Shown here in pieces: positions 21,550 through 31,747 of a stretch of 64,000 nucleotides of DNA. Under the pieces are notes generated by a model. The model saw only the letters and a list, made by a program, of their open reading frames with translations. It searched no databases and had not been told where the DNA came from. The DNA is taken from NCBI GenBank assembly GCA_023627715.1, contig JAMAHW010000014.1:1-64000 (forward strand), given 5' to 3'. Both the position numbers and the translations under genes were made by a program. This stretch comes from Periconia sp. R9002 (taxonomy: Eukaryota > Ascomycota > Dothideomycetes > Pleosporales > Periconiaceae). How positions within the stretch are numbered: position 1 is the stretch's first letter; each line of letters opens with the position of its first letter.

Positions 21550-24281
21550 GGTGATGAAGTTACTTTCAGAGACATAGTCGACGGCGGAGGCAAGAGCAAA
21601 CCGGGCTATCGTCAGCTTAGCTTCTGCGCCAAGCAAGCGACGAGCGACGGCTTAGACCTATTCTAGGTAGACACCTGCTGTATCGACAAATCAAGCAGTG
21701 CAGAACTTCAAGAGGCTACCAACTCCTTCTATCAATAGTACCAAAGGCGGATAAGTGCTACGTATACCATCCGATGTTCTTACTGGTGGCTTAGCCGGAA
21801 GCGATTCCTCAACTCAACAGGCTTGGAAACAAGCGTTCTTAGACAGTAGATGGTTCACTCGGGGATGGACGCTCCAAGAGCTCCTTGCCCCAAGGTGCGT
21901 CGAGTTCTTTTCCGCTGAGGGCGAGGGCCTTGGGAGTAAGGTCTCGCTTTTACCAGAGATTCAAGCTGCTACGGGAATAACATGCCCAGCTCTTCAGGGC
22001 ATGTCTCTACATCGCTTCAGTGTCGAGACGTGGCTGTCATAGACGGATAGACGTGATACAAATCGTGAAGAAGATAAAGCCTACGCATTACTAGGCATCT
22101 TCGAGATCCACATACCTGTCATCTATGGGGAAGGCAGAAAAATGCCTTCAGGCCGCTCAGAGAGGAGATCCAGAGATCTTCAAGAGATGCTGTAGAGGAA
22201 CAGGCATCGGTTGAGAGCTATTGCGTTCAGCCTGACATCGTCGATTGTGTTGAACGAGTATTCGAAGGTTCGTGAGGTTCTTTTTTAAACCGTCTTTATA
22301 GCTCTAATATCCTTACGAAGTCTCGATAAAATCCGATGCTGTACATCGAGTGCTGACAAAATGTAGCGGCCTGGGTTGTCACACTGTCACGACCGCCATC
22401 TTTTGTTAGACGGAAGGCCGAGATTGCTCGACTTTATGCGCACATCTCGTCAACAATTTCTCAACGATTTCTCAACGACTCGCAATACTACGGTCTTAGC
22501 GGTTGTGGGAAGACTGCGCTCGCTTTGGATTCCAGCTGTTACTCGGGAGAGTTTCGAGCAGTCGTACAGAGAAATAGCCAAGGCATTGAGTATACCTGGA
22601 ATAGCAGACGCAAATGCCGATATTAAGCGGCTTGTCAAGGCAAGGCTGAGCAACGAGAACAACGGACTGTGGTTAATGGTCATCGACAATGCCGATGATG
22701 CCAGTGTCTTCTTCGACCTACTTGATACGGGGGGTAGCGAGGAACGACTGATCGACTTTGTCCCACACAGCCGCAAGGGGTCAGTCCTGTTTACTACCCG
22801 GAATCGAAAAGCTGCCGTCGACCTGGCTGGTGGTAATGCTCTTCAATTAGGGGAGCTAGATGAAAGAGAAGCAGAGGACTTGTTGGTGGCTCGCCTGTTG
22901 CCACATAACCATGTGCTGCTCGAGCATAACGATGTTATTCGTAATTTCCTTAGCATGCTCGACTTTCTCGCGCTCGCCGTCGTCCAAGCCGCCGCTTTTA
23001 TCAACAAGAACAACATTACGCTCGAAGAATACCTTTCCATATGCAAGGGCAGCGAAGAGCATGCAATCAAGCTCCTAAGCGTGGACTTTCAAAACCAGGC
23101 AGATACTGGAACACGAAGAGCCCTGTTGCAACGACATGGTATATCTCATTCCAACAGATGCAGATGGACAATCAGCTGGCTACAGACTACTCGTCTTTCA
23201 TGGCTTGCACAACTGGCGAGAATATTCCCGCGTCGTTACTGCCGCCTGGCAGTAGCAAAATTGTGACGATAGAGGCAATAAGTACGTTGATCTCTTACGG
23301 TTTTATTGCCGAACGCCAACAGCAGCCACAGAAAGAGGGAAGAAATAGAGAAAAATGCATGATATGTACCGACTAGTGAGGCTGGCGTCACAGAATTGGT
23401 TGAGAGATCAACTGCAGTGGAAGGCTTAGGTGAACAGAACACTGAAACGATTGGTAGAGATAGTCCCGCTCGGTGGTCATGAGAGGAGAGAGGTGTGGGC
23501 AGCGTATCTGCCTCACGCTATGCACGTGGTAAACCTACCTGGCGTGTGTGAGACCATAGAGAGGATGTCACTACTTGATCGAATTGGACACTGTGAGGAT
23601 AGCCTTGGACGGTTTAAAAGTGCAGAGGCGACACATCGACAGCTACTTAAAGAAAGAAGGAGGACCCTTGGGACCGAAGATCCAGACACGTTGATGAGCA
23701 TGTATAACGTGGCGTCTGCTCTAGATAGTCAGGGAAAGTACGCAGACGCACAGAAGACGCATCAAGAGACGCTAGAACTACAAGAGAAGGTATTAGGAAA
23801 AGAGCATCCAGACACGCTAGCGAGCATAAATAATTTAGCAGTAGCTTTAAGGTGTCAGGGTAAGAATGTAGAAGGAGAGAAGATACATCAAGACGAGCTA
23901 GCACTATGCGAGAAGATATTAGGAACCGAAAATCCAGATACCTTAGTAAGTAGGCATAACGTAGCGGTGGCTCTAAGTGGGCAGGGAAAGTATATAGAAG
24001 CAGAGAAGATATTTCGAGAGACGCTGGTGCTTCGAGAGAAACTGTTAGGAAAAGAGCATCCACAAAGGACAATATTCTGCTTGGCACAGACATTGCATCA
24101 GCAGTGTCAGTACAACAGTGCTTTACTCCTTTACTACCGAGCATACACTGGCTATCGAAGGACGCTTGGTTCTGCCCATCCAAGAACGCGAGAATGCTTG
24201 GAACAATACTCGTCGCTCCTTGAACAATTTTGTGACCTGGATCTGCCAACAGGAGGCGTTTCTATCTCTGATGTCGTATAG
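21550..24281 (+). pseudogene. HET - NB-ARC - TPR NLR-type gene, multiply broken
   Basis: The remains lie in order on one strand but in changing frames. HET domain: EVTFRDIVDGGGKSKPGYRQ, VDTCCIDKSSSAELQEA, RWFTRGWTLQELLAP at about 21850, and REEDKAYALLGIF with IPVIYGEGRK near 22090. Nucleotide-binding domain: P-loop YGLSGCGKTALALDSS near 22490, Walker B GLWLMVIDNADD near 22680, then GSVLFTTRNRKAAVDLAGG. Winged-helix-like part: MACTTGENIPASLLPPG. TPR part (23430-24281): three to four units with 42-residue spacing, such as GKEHPDTLASINNLAVAL. Lesions include TGG-to-TAG changes before VDTCC and after SFYQ, and several frameshifts. Such HET-NLR-TPR genes control allorecognition and programmed cell death in fungi. 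This copy cannot make a full protein. Confidence 0.85.
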
Positions 24282-25056
24282 GATAGCTCTACAAAAGCTC
24301 ATTATAAAATTTAACATTATAAATGACGGACGCAATTAGATGCATGCGAAAGACTAAACGGCAAAAGTCTACGTACTAAGTCGTTGCAGCACAAGACGTA
24401 TACGAGGGGACAGCATGTCCAAAGAGCAAACCTCTGATTAAAGTAGAACTGAACGAGACCATTGAGCAAGAAACAGCTTACGAAGGTTAGGCATTCGGCA
24501 CTCCCCTCAGGTGGCGACGTGGAAGTATAAGTACAATTAGCCTCCACCAGTGGCAAAGATGGCCGACCCGCTCCTGCCCCGACCTTGTACGTGAGGCGTT
24601 GGACGTTCTGAAGTGATTATGGAGTGTACGGTAGAGTGTGTGGTTGCCAAGAGCTCCTAGGCGGCGTCGCACATGCCCGAAGCTTCCAACCTAGCCGTAC
24701 TATGCCGTAATAGGTCAGATCTCGGAAGCGATCTGGAGCGGGCCTTACCGCGGGAACTACTCTCCGACCACGATTCAGAAGTAACAGGGGTCAAAGCGAT
24801 GCTACTAGATCTGGACCTAGGCTGGGGGTCAAATCGGCTCGTAGTGGGAACTGCATCAGGGGCTATGACGATGACTAAACGGGAGCGAAAGCAGACAGGT
24901 GTTGTGCTATTGACAAGGTACGTCTATGGGTGGATCTGCGCCTGAGTAGTTTCCCGCATTGATGCTCATTCTAGATGACTACCAAAGGGCAAAGTGCATG
25001 CAGATCTAACGAGAAACGAAGTCAATAGATATGATATTGCTAATAGTGGGTATCCT
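24282..25056. other. Intergenic stretch with a repeat motif shared with the LINE 5' end
   Basis: No gene supported; an ATG-started frame at 24673-24945 (90 codons) has no recognisable content. Positions 24543-24587 carry CCACCAGTGG then GATGGCCGACCCG and GCCCCGACCTTG, which matches the LINE 5' end (8317-8360) and the two ends of the inverted-repeat element (26954 and 31747). Confidence 0.45.
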
Positions 25057-26523
25057 TTAACTTTCCAGCAAAGTGATATCATTGGTGTCTGCATCAGGAT
25101 CTGAGTGAATTTTGGCAGCAATGTCTGCCTTGCAGGACCTACCATGGGCCGCCAGTCCCCAGTAATGAATGTCGTTCACGATGCTCACCAGCTGCTGAAC
25201 GCCTGCAAGGATGCAGCAGTCACCAGAGTATATCGTGGACATCTCGCAGCCAGTCCATGTTTCGAAGGTCTTCGGTACGGTGCACCACAAGTCCCAAGTC
25301 GACCCAGTGAATGTGATACCGTAGTGGCGCATCTGGCTCTTATGCTCCTCCGACCACTGCCCCCCACTCATCTGAAGCGCGCAGCTCTTCAGACGATAAC
25401 GGTTATACAATGCCATTGCTGAAGCGACGGCGACCTGGTGGCGAGCCGTGGCGAGAGTTTCTTCATCCTTCTTGAATTCGATGGTCAGATAAGGGCAGAA
25501 CGCTCGCTTCTGCACCACAGAGACATGCTTTCGGACGCTGGGACGGAAGCCTGGCTGGAACGCTTGGAGGGAAACGTGATACGCACAGTCTGGGCGAATG
25601 TCCCACTCGTATCGTTTCCTGAGCGAACCAATAAGTGGGGGAGCGAGCCATTCATCCTGCGGCAGCTTCCGAACAAGCTGCAGCATACGTGTCGGTAGCC
25701 AGCACTGATCGCCGTCTTCCTCCGGGAGCCATGGATGCCGAGGTTCGTCAAGGAATATGTCGCGCAAGGCATATGCTGAATGTTCGGCCTCGTTGCATTC
25801 ATACACCCTCATAGCTTTGTACTCACGTTGGATCCGTTCTGTCTCGGGTTCTAGCCAGCTGTCGAGCGTGAACATCTCTCTGTATGCATCAAGGCGGCCT
25901 TTTGGGTCGTGGGGCAGCTCCTGAATACGGAAGTGCTTGTACAGATCCTTATTTACGCCCTTATTCTGGATCGTGATCCCATATGGCTCTAGAACCGCTT
26001 CCATGAAGTCCGCATCGGCAACTTTGGCGGCTGTTTCTCTCCTAGTCCTGAGACTTGACGACTCCGATGTGGGAGGTGTCTGCCGCCATCGCTGGCCGGA
26101 GGTCGAGGCTGATGTTGACGTTGTGCTTTTCGCCCGCCTTTTCCCCTTTGAACTCTCTGTGTCGGTGTTATATGACATGACACTCTCCCACAGTTGCGCA
26201 GTATGCTCTGGATCGGTTGCAGCGACGTCGGAGCGGTGGGTACGTTTGAAGGTGGACGTAGAGTGACAAAAGCGCGATCGCGAGTGTGAGAAGATTGAGT
26301 TGGAGGGTAGTCGCGGTTTCGCAGTACGCCTGCAGGTAGTAGAATTATCGGTCGAGCGTATATAACGTGGGCGAGCGCAGGTCTCCTCAAGGGATATTGG
26401 CGATCGCTTGCTGCGGAGCTGCTGAAGTTGTCGCGTCTTACTAATGGCGGCTTTGTGCGGGTAGCTGTGGACCTCAGCCTGTATACATTGCACACTGTTG
26501 TCAAGCATATCCGAGGATATCAT
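25057..26523 (-). CDS. DUF7924-type protein, possible nuclease-like fold
   Basis: A single ORF of 488 aa with a real ATG. Residues 1-115 are low-complexity and basic. From M116 (MSYNTDTESSKGKRRAKSTT) the sequence looks like the usual N-terminus of the fungal DUF7924 family, so the true start may be there. The conserved C-terminal domain holds WDIRPDCAYHVSL and PYLTIEFKKDEET, then ARHQVAVASAMALYNRY. The D...EFK arrangement recalls PD-(D/E)XK enzymes, but this is a visual impression only. Homologues are multi-copy in many ascomycetes and often sit in repeat-rich DNA, as here. The coding frame is free of stops while RIP damage begins only about 500 nt to the right. Function unknown. Confidence 0.65.
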   Translation of the reverse strand: MISSDMLDNSVQCIQAEVHSYPHKAAISKTRQLQQLRSKRSPISLEETCARPRYIRSTDNSTTCRRTAKPRLPSNSIFSHSRSRFCHSTSTFKRTHRSDVAATDPEHTAQLWESVMSYNTDTESSKGKRRAKSTTSTSASTSGQRWRQTPPTSESSSLRTRRETAAKVADADFMEAVLEPYGITIQNKGVNKDLYKHFRIQELPHDPKGRLDAYREMFTLDSWLEPETERIQREYKAMRVYECNEAEHSAYALRDIFLDEPRHPWLPEEDGDQCWLPTRMLQLVRKLPQDEWLAPPLIGSLRKRYEWDIRPDCAYHVSLQAFQPGFRPSVRKHVSVVQKRAFCPYLTIEFKKDEETLATARHQVAVASAMALYNRYRLKSCALQMSGGQWSEEHKSQMRHYGITFTGSTWDLWCTVPKTFETWTGCEMSTIYSGDCCILAGVQQLVSIVNDIHYWGLAAHGRSCKADIAAKIHSDPDADTNDITLLES

Positions 26524-26953
26524 TATTGTCGCACGTTCTGACCCGGTATCACTGGAGCCGACATAGATGGGTATGACGCAGCAGCGACGAGGACACGGGC
26601 GCGGGATGGCACGGCGAGGTGGCCTGAGATGCAGTGTGCAGGTAGGCGCAATTGCTGTAGACTAGGGACAGAGGAGAAGGAAGAAAGAAGAAAGAAAGGG
26701 CAGGTGCGGTAGGCTTGACAGCGCGTTGCTGAGATGTGCGTCCGTTATCCTGCGGAGGTGTAGAATATCTGTTTCGGCCCATAACGATGTTGCCTCGTGA
26801 ACGGAACATGCTAGCTTAGACTGGTAGCTCGAGCATGCTATGCCGTAACAGGTTAGAGCTTCCACCGCGGGAAGTCATTCGTAATACTTGGCAACAACCA
26901 ACACTATCATCATAGATACTATTTGTTATAGAAAACCTCAACGCCTCTCTAAT
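26524..26953. other. Upstream region of the DUF7924-type gene
   Basis: About 430 nt, GC-balanced, probable promoter. The phrase gctatgccgtaacaggttaga at about 26838 resembles ctatgccgtaataggtcaga at about 24700, with ccgcgggaa following in both, so the DUF7924-type gene is flanked by imperfect direct repeats of about 40-60 nt. Confidence 0.35.
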
Positions 26954-27168
26954 AAGGTCAGGGCAGGAACGGGTCGGCCATCATCCTATAGGTGGTGGCA
27001 ACACAAAGTACCGCCTCGCACAAGCTACACCACACGACTATACGTAAGCAAACCGCTATACTTTTATTAGACCATTTTAGTGTCACACCTTAGGGGGCTG
27101 CTTTAAGAAATCTATTAGTCACTACTCTTTCTTAGGATTTCTACTGTTCTTGAATTTCTAGGGCTTTA
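26954..27168 (+). repeat. Left arm of long inverted repeat
   Basis: Pairs with 31530-31747 in reverse complement, with mismatches almost all C/T or G/A. The first ~45 nt also match the 5' end of the LINE at 8317-8360 in the opposite orientation. Confidence 0.8.
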
Positions 27169-27689
27169 AGCTGCCATCTTCCAACGACGTTACAAAACGA
27201 TATTATTATATTAAGATACTAAAGGTTAAAGACGGCTAAGCCTAGTATACAGTAATAGTCTTTCGCTATAGACGTTACTCTACTTTTAAAGTCGCAACTC
27301 TTAAGTATAAACGCCTAGTTGTAAATAGTTAACAGCGTACTAGAATGGTCTGCTCTAAGCTTTATCTTATAAATCTCCGTTACTAGTACAAACGGTCTTT
27401 TTACTTTCTTATACTAATTCTAATTGCTAAGCGTTAAAGTTACGTTGGCCTTACTAATCAGCGTATTAGGTTATCCGTATATTAGCATCTTCAAGCTCGT
27501 CTCTATCACTTACTTAAACAACTCTTCTAACTCTCTAGAGAGCAATGCGTTAGTGCATTTTCCTATAAGCCATATTACCTCTATAGCTTCTTAGCTAGAA
27601 GAACTAAGTTATGCGGTAAAGTAAAATTTAAATACGGCTGTATACAGCCGCATGCGTGTCTATTTACTTCTAATTACTATCTATATTAG

Positions 27690-30190
27690 TGTTAGTGCTC
27701 TTCTTAAGTATTAGCTTTATAATCGCCGTGTAGCTATAAGCTAAAGCCACCTAGATTAGTTTGCCGTAGTAGCTACCCTAAGCGTTAACGTCGGCGCCCT
27801 TCTTAAGCAGTAGCCTTATAATTAGCTTATAGCCTCTATTTAAAGCTGTATAGAGTGCATTACTATAGAAGCCACCCTAAGCGTTAATATCAGCGCCCCT
27901 CTTAAGTATTAGCCTTATAATCCTATTATGGCCTCTAGTTAAAGCCGCCTAAAGTGTATTACTATATTCTCCGCCCTACGTGTTAACATTAGCGCCTTTC
28001 TTAAATATTAGCCTCATAATCTCCTTATGGCTACTATATAAAGCCGCCTAGAGTGCGTTACCGTAATATCCTCTTTATATACTAACGTTAACGCCTTTCT
28101 TAAGTAGAAGCTTTATAATCGCCTCGTGCCCTTTAGATAAAGCTGCCTAGAGTGCGTTACCGTACTCTCTACCTTATGCGTTAATATTAGCGCCCTTCTC
28201 AACTAGTAACCTTATAGTCGCCTTATAGCTATAGAGTGAAGCTGCCTATAGTGCGTTGCTATACCGCCCGCTGTCCGTATTAACGTTAGCGCCCTTCTTA
28301 ACTAGTAGCCTTATAATTGCCTTATAGCCTCTAAATAAAGCTGTATATAGTGCGTTTCTATACTCTCCGCTCTCTACGTTAATATTAGCGCCCTTCTTAA
28401 CTAGTAGCCTCGCAATCTCTTTGTAGCCTTTAGATAAAGCCGCCTAGAGTGCGTTAGCGTACTTCCCACCCTAGGCGTTAGTATTAGCGCCATTCTCAAC
28501 TAGTAGCCTAATAATTACCTTATAGCCTCTTAGGGAAACTGCGTAGAGCGCGTTGCTATATTCTCTACCCTATACATTAATATTAGCGCCCTTTTTAAGA
28601 AGTAGCTTTATAATTGCTTTATAGCCTCTATACGAAGCCGCCTAGAGTGCATTACTATAGTGTTCTCCCTATACGTTAACGTTAATGCCTTTTTCTAGCA
28701 GAAGCGTCATAATCGTCTCGTAGCCTCTAGATAAAGCCGCCTAGAGTGCGTTACCGTGCTACTAATTCTTAGTGTTAATGCTAGCGCCCCTCTTAATTAG
28801 AAGCCTTATAATTTTTTTATAGCCTTTTTCTAAAGCCGCCTGGAGTGCGTTGCTATACTTTCTACCCTATACGTTAATATTAGCGCCCTTCTTAAGTAGC
28901 AGCTTTATAATTGCCTTATAGCTTTTTTCTAAAGCTACCTAGAGTGCGTTACCGTAGAAACCACCCTATGCGTTAACGTTGGCGCCCTTCTTAATTAATG
29001 TTCTTATAATTGCCTTATAGCCTCTTTCTAAAGCTGTGTAGAGTGCGTTAGTATACTCTTCGCCCTCTACGTTAATATTAGTGCCCTTCTTAACTAGTAG
29101 CCTCGCAATCTCTTCGTGGCTTTTAGATAAAGCTGCCTAGAGCGCGTTGCTGTACTTTCTACCTTACGTATTAACGTTAGCGCTATTCTTAAGTATTAGC
29201 CTTATAATTACTTTATAACTTTTAGATAAAGCCGTCTAGAGTGCGTTGCCGTACTTTCCACCTTATGCGTTAACATCTACGCCTTTATTAAGTATTAGCC
29301 TTATAGTCGCCTTATTGTCTCTAGATAAAGCTGTATAAAGTAGATTACCGTAGTGTTTGCTCTATACGTTAACGTCGGCGCCCTCCTTAAAAAGTAGCCT
29401 TACGATTACTTTATAGCCTCTTTCTAAAGCCGCTTGCAATGCGCTGCCGTACTCTCTGCCTTCTACGTTAACGTTAGCGCCCTCCTTAATTAGTAGCCTT
29501 ACAATCTCTTTATAGCCTTTAGATAAAGCCGCCTAGAGTGCGTTGCCGTACTCTCTACTTTCTACGTTAACGTTAGCGCCCTTCTTAACTAGTAGTCTTA
29601 TAATCTCTTCGTGGCCTTTAGATAAAGCTGCTTAGAGTAGGTTACTATAGTACCCGCCCTGCCGGTTAACTTCAGCGCCCTTCTCAACTAGTAACCTTAC
29701 AATCTCTTTGTAGCCTTTATATAAAGCCGCCTAGAGTGCGTTACTGTAAACTCCGCTTTCTACATTTACGTTAGCGCCCTTCTTAACTAGTAGCCTCACA
29801 ATCTCTTTATAGCCTCCTCCTAAAGCCTTGTAGAGCGCGTTACCCTAGCCTCCACCTTACGCGTTAATATTAGCACCCTTCTCGAGCAGTAGTTGCACAA
29901 TCGCCTTACTGCCTATAGATAACGCCTCCTGGAGAGCGTTGCCGTAGTCTTCACCCTACGCGTTAACTTCAGCACTTAGAAACTTCCTAACTATACCTTC
30001 CTATCTATTTTTAGTAGCCTAGAGGAGTACTAAGCCTCTAGAGTGTTGTGTATTATAACGGTAAAGAAGCTCGTTAAACAGGTAGTAAAGTCGCCAATTA
30101 GCTTATATAAAAGCATTTATATTCTTTTTAGATTCTAGCTCCTCTAATATAGAGAGGAGTAACTCATCTAATAGACTTAAAAGCGATATA
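27690..30190 (-). pseudogene. Ankyrin repeat gene killed by RIP, 24 phased 99-nt units
   Basis: Reading the minus strand gives repeated units of the type EYGNALQAAS-GYKAIIRLLL-KKGANIN, the ankyrin consensus. The recurring gcgcc-ctt mark occurs at 27695, 27794, 27893, 27992 and so on to 29972, always exactly 99 nt apart (33 codons), with no insertion or deletion in 23 intervals. Stops (TAG/TAA, often where CAG, CAA or TGG would be expected) interrupt most units. The 5' part near 30000-30190 encodes a helical lead (WRLYYLFNELLYRYNTQ) and EGIVRKFL before the first repeat. The protein would have had at least 24 ankyrin repeats, like those on fungal NLRs, but no NB-ARC part is readable upstream. 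Confidence 0.75.
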
Positions 30191-31242
30191 ACTGAAATAT
30201 AGATGTAACGTTTAATATATAGTTAATAAGTGTTCTACGTTGTTAATTTATACGTTCACCCTAGTATTATTATGTGTCCTTTTATTTTTAATATTATCGT
30301 GCGAAGGGGCGCAGCTGCTGCCTAATTTATCTTAGGGCGCAAAGAAAGCTGATGATTATTACTACAAAAGACTAACGTAGCTATAAGTGAGTCGCCTACC
30401 CTACTTACTATTGCGCGCAAACTTATACAAAGACGTAGACCTAGTTAGTACTTTCAATTATAATAGTCTAAAATCTTAGGTTATACGTTATAACCTTATC
30501 TCACTTTTAGCAACGGATACGCTAGAACGTTAAGCGCGTAGCTATTAAACCTACTATAGATATATATGTTTTCGTACAGAGTATTTATTGTACGGAGTAT
30601 CGTGTAGTAAGATTAGGTGTTCTTCGTTTAGCACTAGCTATGCCTACAATTAAGCAAAGCTAAGTCTATCTATAGCTAAAGGCAATATTATCGGGCGCAC
30701 AACTACAGTATAAATAGAGGATAGAATAGGTGGACTGTACTATAGAATATATGTAATAGTAAGAATTAAAGAGTATGTCGATCGAGACGGGTAGTAAGGG
30801 CAATTACCGCTATCAAAGGCTACACTCTAGCCTAACTACCGTCTGCCATTCTACTGTGCCCCTAGTCTCACTGTAGCCGTTTCCGCCTTAGGTTACACCA
30901 ATAGCGCGCATCCCCTATGCTACTTCTAAGTATTACTAACATATCTCCCTTTGTATATTCAAGCCCCATATTTTACTTATTTATATTCAAAAGCCCAGAC
31001 CTATCCAATTCACCTACTTCTATATTTATAACATTAAATTTGTACCTATCCGTAGTGCCTACGTTTTAACGCTGGGCTCAGCTATTCCGCTTTATAGTCT
31101 ACCAAACAAGTTACTGTTCTGCGTGTCAGAAAATCGACGATCTAAGAGGGACGTATCTATCTTTAAATAAACTAACCTACGTCTATAATATACATTAATC
31201 AATTTTCTCTACTATTATAACATAAAAAATTCCGGAGGCTTA

Positions 31243-31560
31243 ACACTCCTATAGGCTAGTAGATATAACTAGGAATAGCAGCTCGGAAGTTTCTAAACGC
31301 TAATATTAACGCGCTAGGTGGACAGTATAGCAGTACACTCTACACGGCTTTATTTAAAGGCTCTAAGCTAATTGTAAGGCTACTACTTAAGTAAGGCGCC
31401 GACGTTAACGCTTATAGTGGCTACTACAGTAAATTAATCTAGGTGGCTTTAGCTTATAGCTACATAACGATTGTGAAACTGATACTTAAGAAGAGCGTTA
31501 ACGCTAATGTAGAAAGGGGATAGAAGTAGCTTAAAGCACTAGAAATTCAAGAACAGTAGA
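31243..31560 (+). pseudogene. Second, short ankyrin relic in inverse orientation
   Basis: On the plus strand three ankyrin-like units can be read (ALFKGSKLIVRLLL then GADVNAY, and HITIVKLILKKSVNAN), preceded by an REFLNANIN-type start and followed by LKALEIQEQ in the outer inverted repeat. It is the counterpart of the 3' end of the larger array and contains RIP-type stops. It probably arose by inverted duplication followed by loss of internal repeats. Confidence 0.55.
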
Positions 31561-31747
31561 AATCCTAAGAAGGAGTAGTAACTAACAGATTTCTTAAAGC
31601 AGCTTCCTAAGGTGTGACACTAAAATAGTCTAATAAAAGTATAGCGGTTTTACTTACGTATAGTTATATGGTGCAGCTTATGCGAGGCGGTACTTTATAT
31701 TACCACCACCTATAGGATAATAGCCGACCCGTTCCTACCCTAACCTT
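31530..31747 (-). repeat. Right arm of long inverted repeat
   Basis: Reverse-complement partner of 26954-27168. It is more heavily mutated than the left arm, for example CCTACCCTAACCTT against CCTGCCCTGACCTT in the same orientation. Confidence 0.8.

Larger units (their letters stand above)
26954..31747. mobile_element. RIP-mutated element with long terminal inverted repeats and ankyrin array
   Basis: The two ends are inverted copies: AAGGTCAGGGCAGGAACGGG... at 26954 and its RIP-altered complement finishing ...CCCTAACCTT at 31747. The arms remain alignable for about 215 nt (to about 27168 and 31530), including gtgtcacaccttagg and ttctactgttcttgaatttc. A further segment aligns in inverse orientation between about 27690-27880 and 31290-31530, so the arms reach into ankyrin-coding sequence, with about 520 nt extra in the left arm. 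The whole block is AT-rich and TpA-rich with few CpA/TpG, the mark of RIP, while many CpG remain. No transposase can be read. It may be a cargo-bearing DNA element or an inverted duplication of an ankyrin gene. Confidence 0.7.

Noticed and set aside
23647..24249. 200-codon ORF on the minus strand opposite the TPR region
   Set aside because: It mirrors the repeat structure of the TPR units on the plus strand, which explains its periodic look.
24673..24945. ATG-started ORF of 90 codons
   Set aside because: No recognisable domain, no supporting splice or homology cue, and it lies in repeat-flanked sequence; left as intergenic.
27690..29980. Regular 99-nt spacing resembling a CRISPR-like or satellite array
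   Set aside because: The units translate as ankyrin repeats on the minus strand and no spacer/repeat alternation exists; the genome is eukaryotic.
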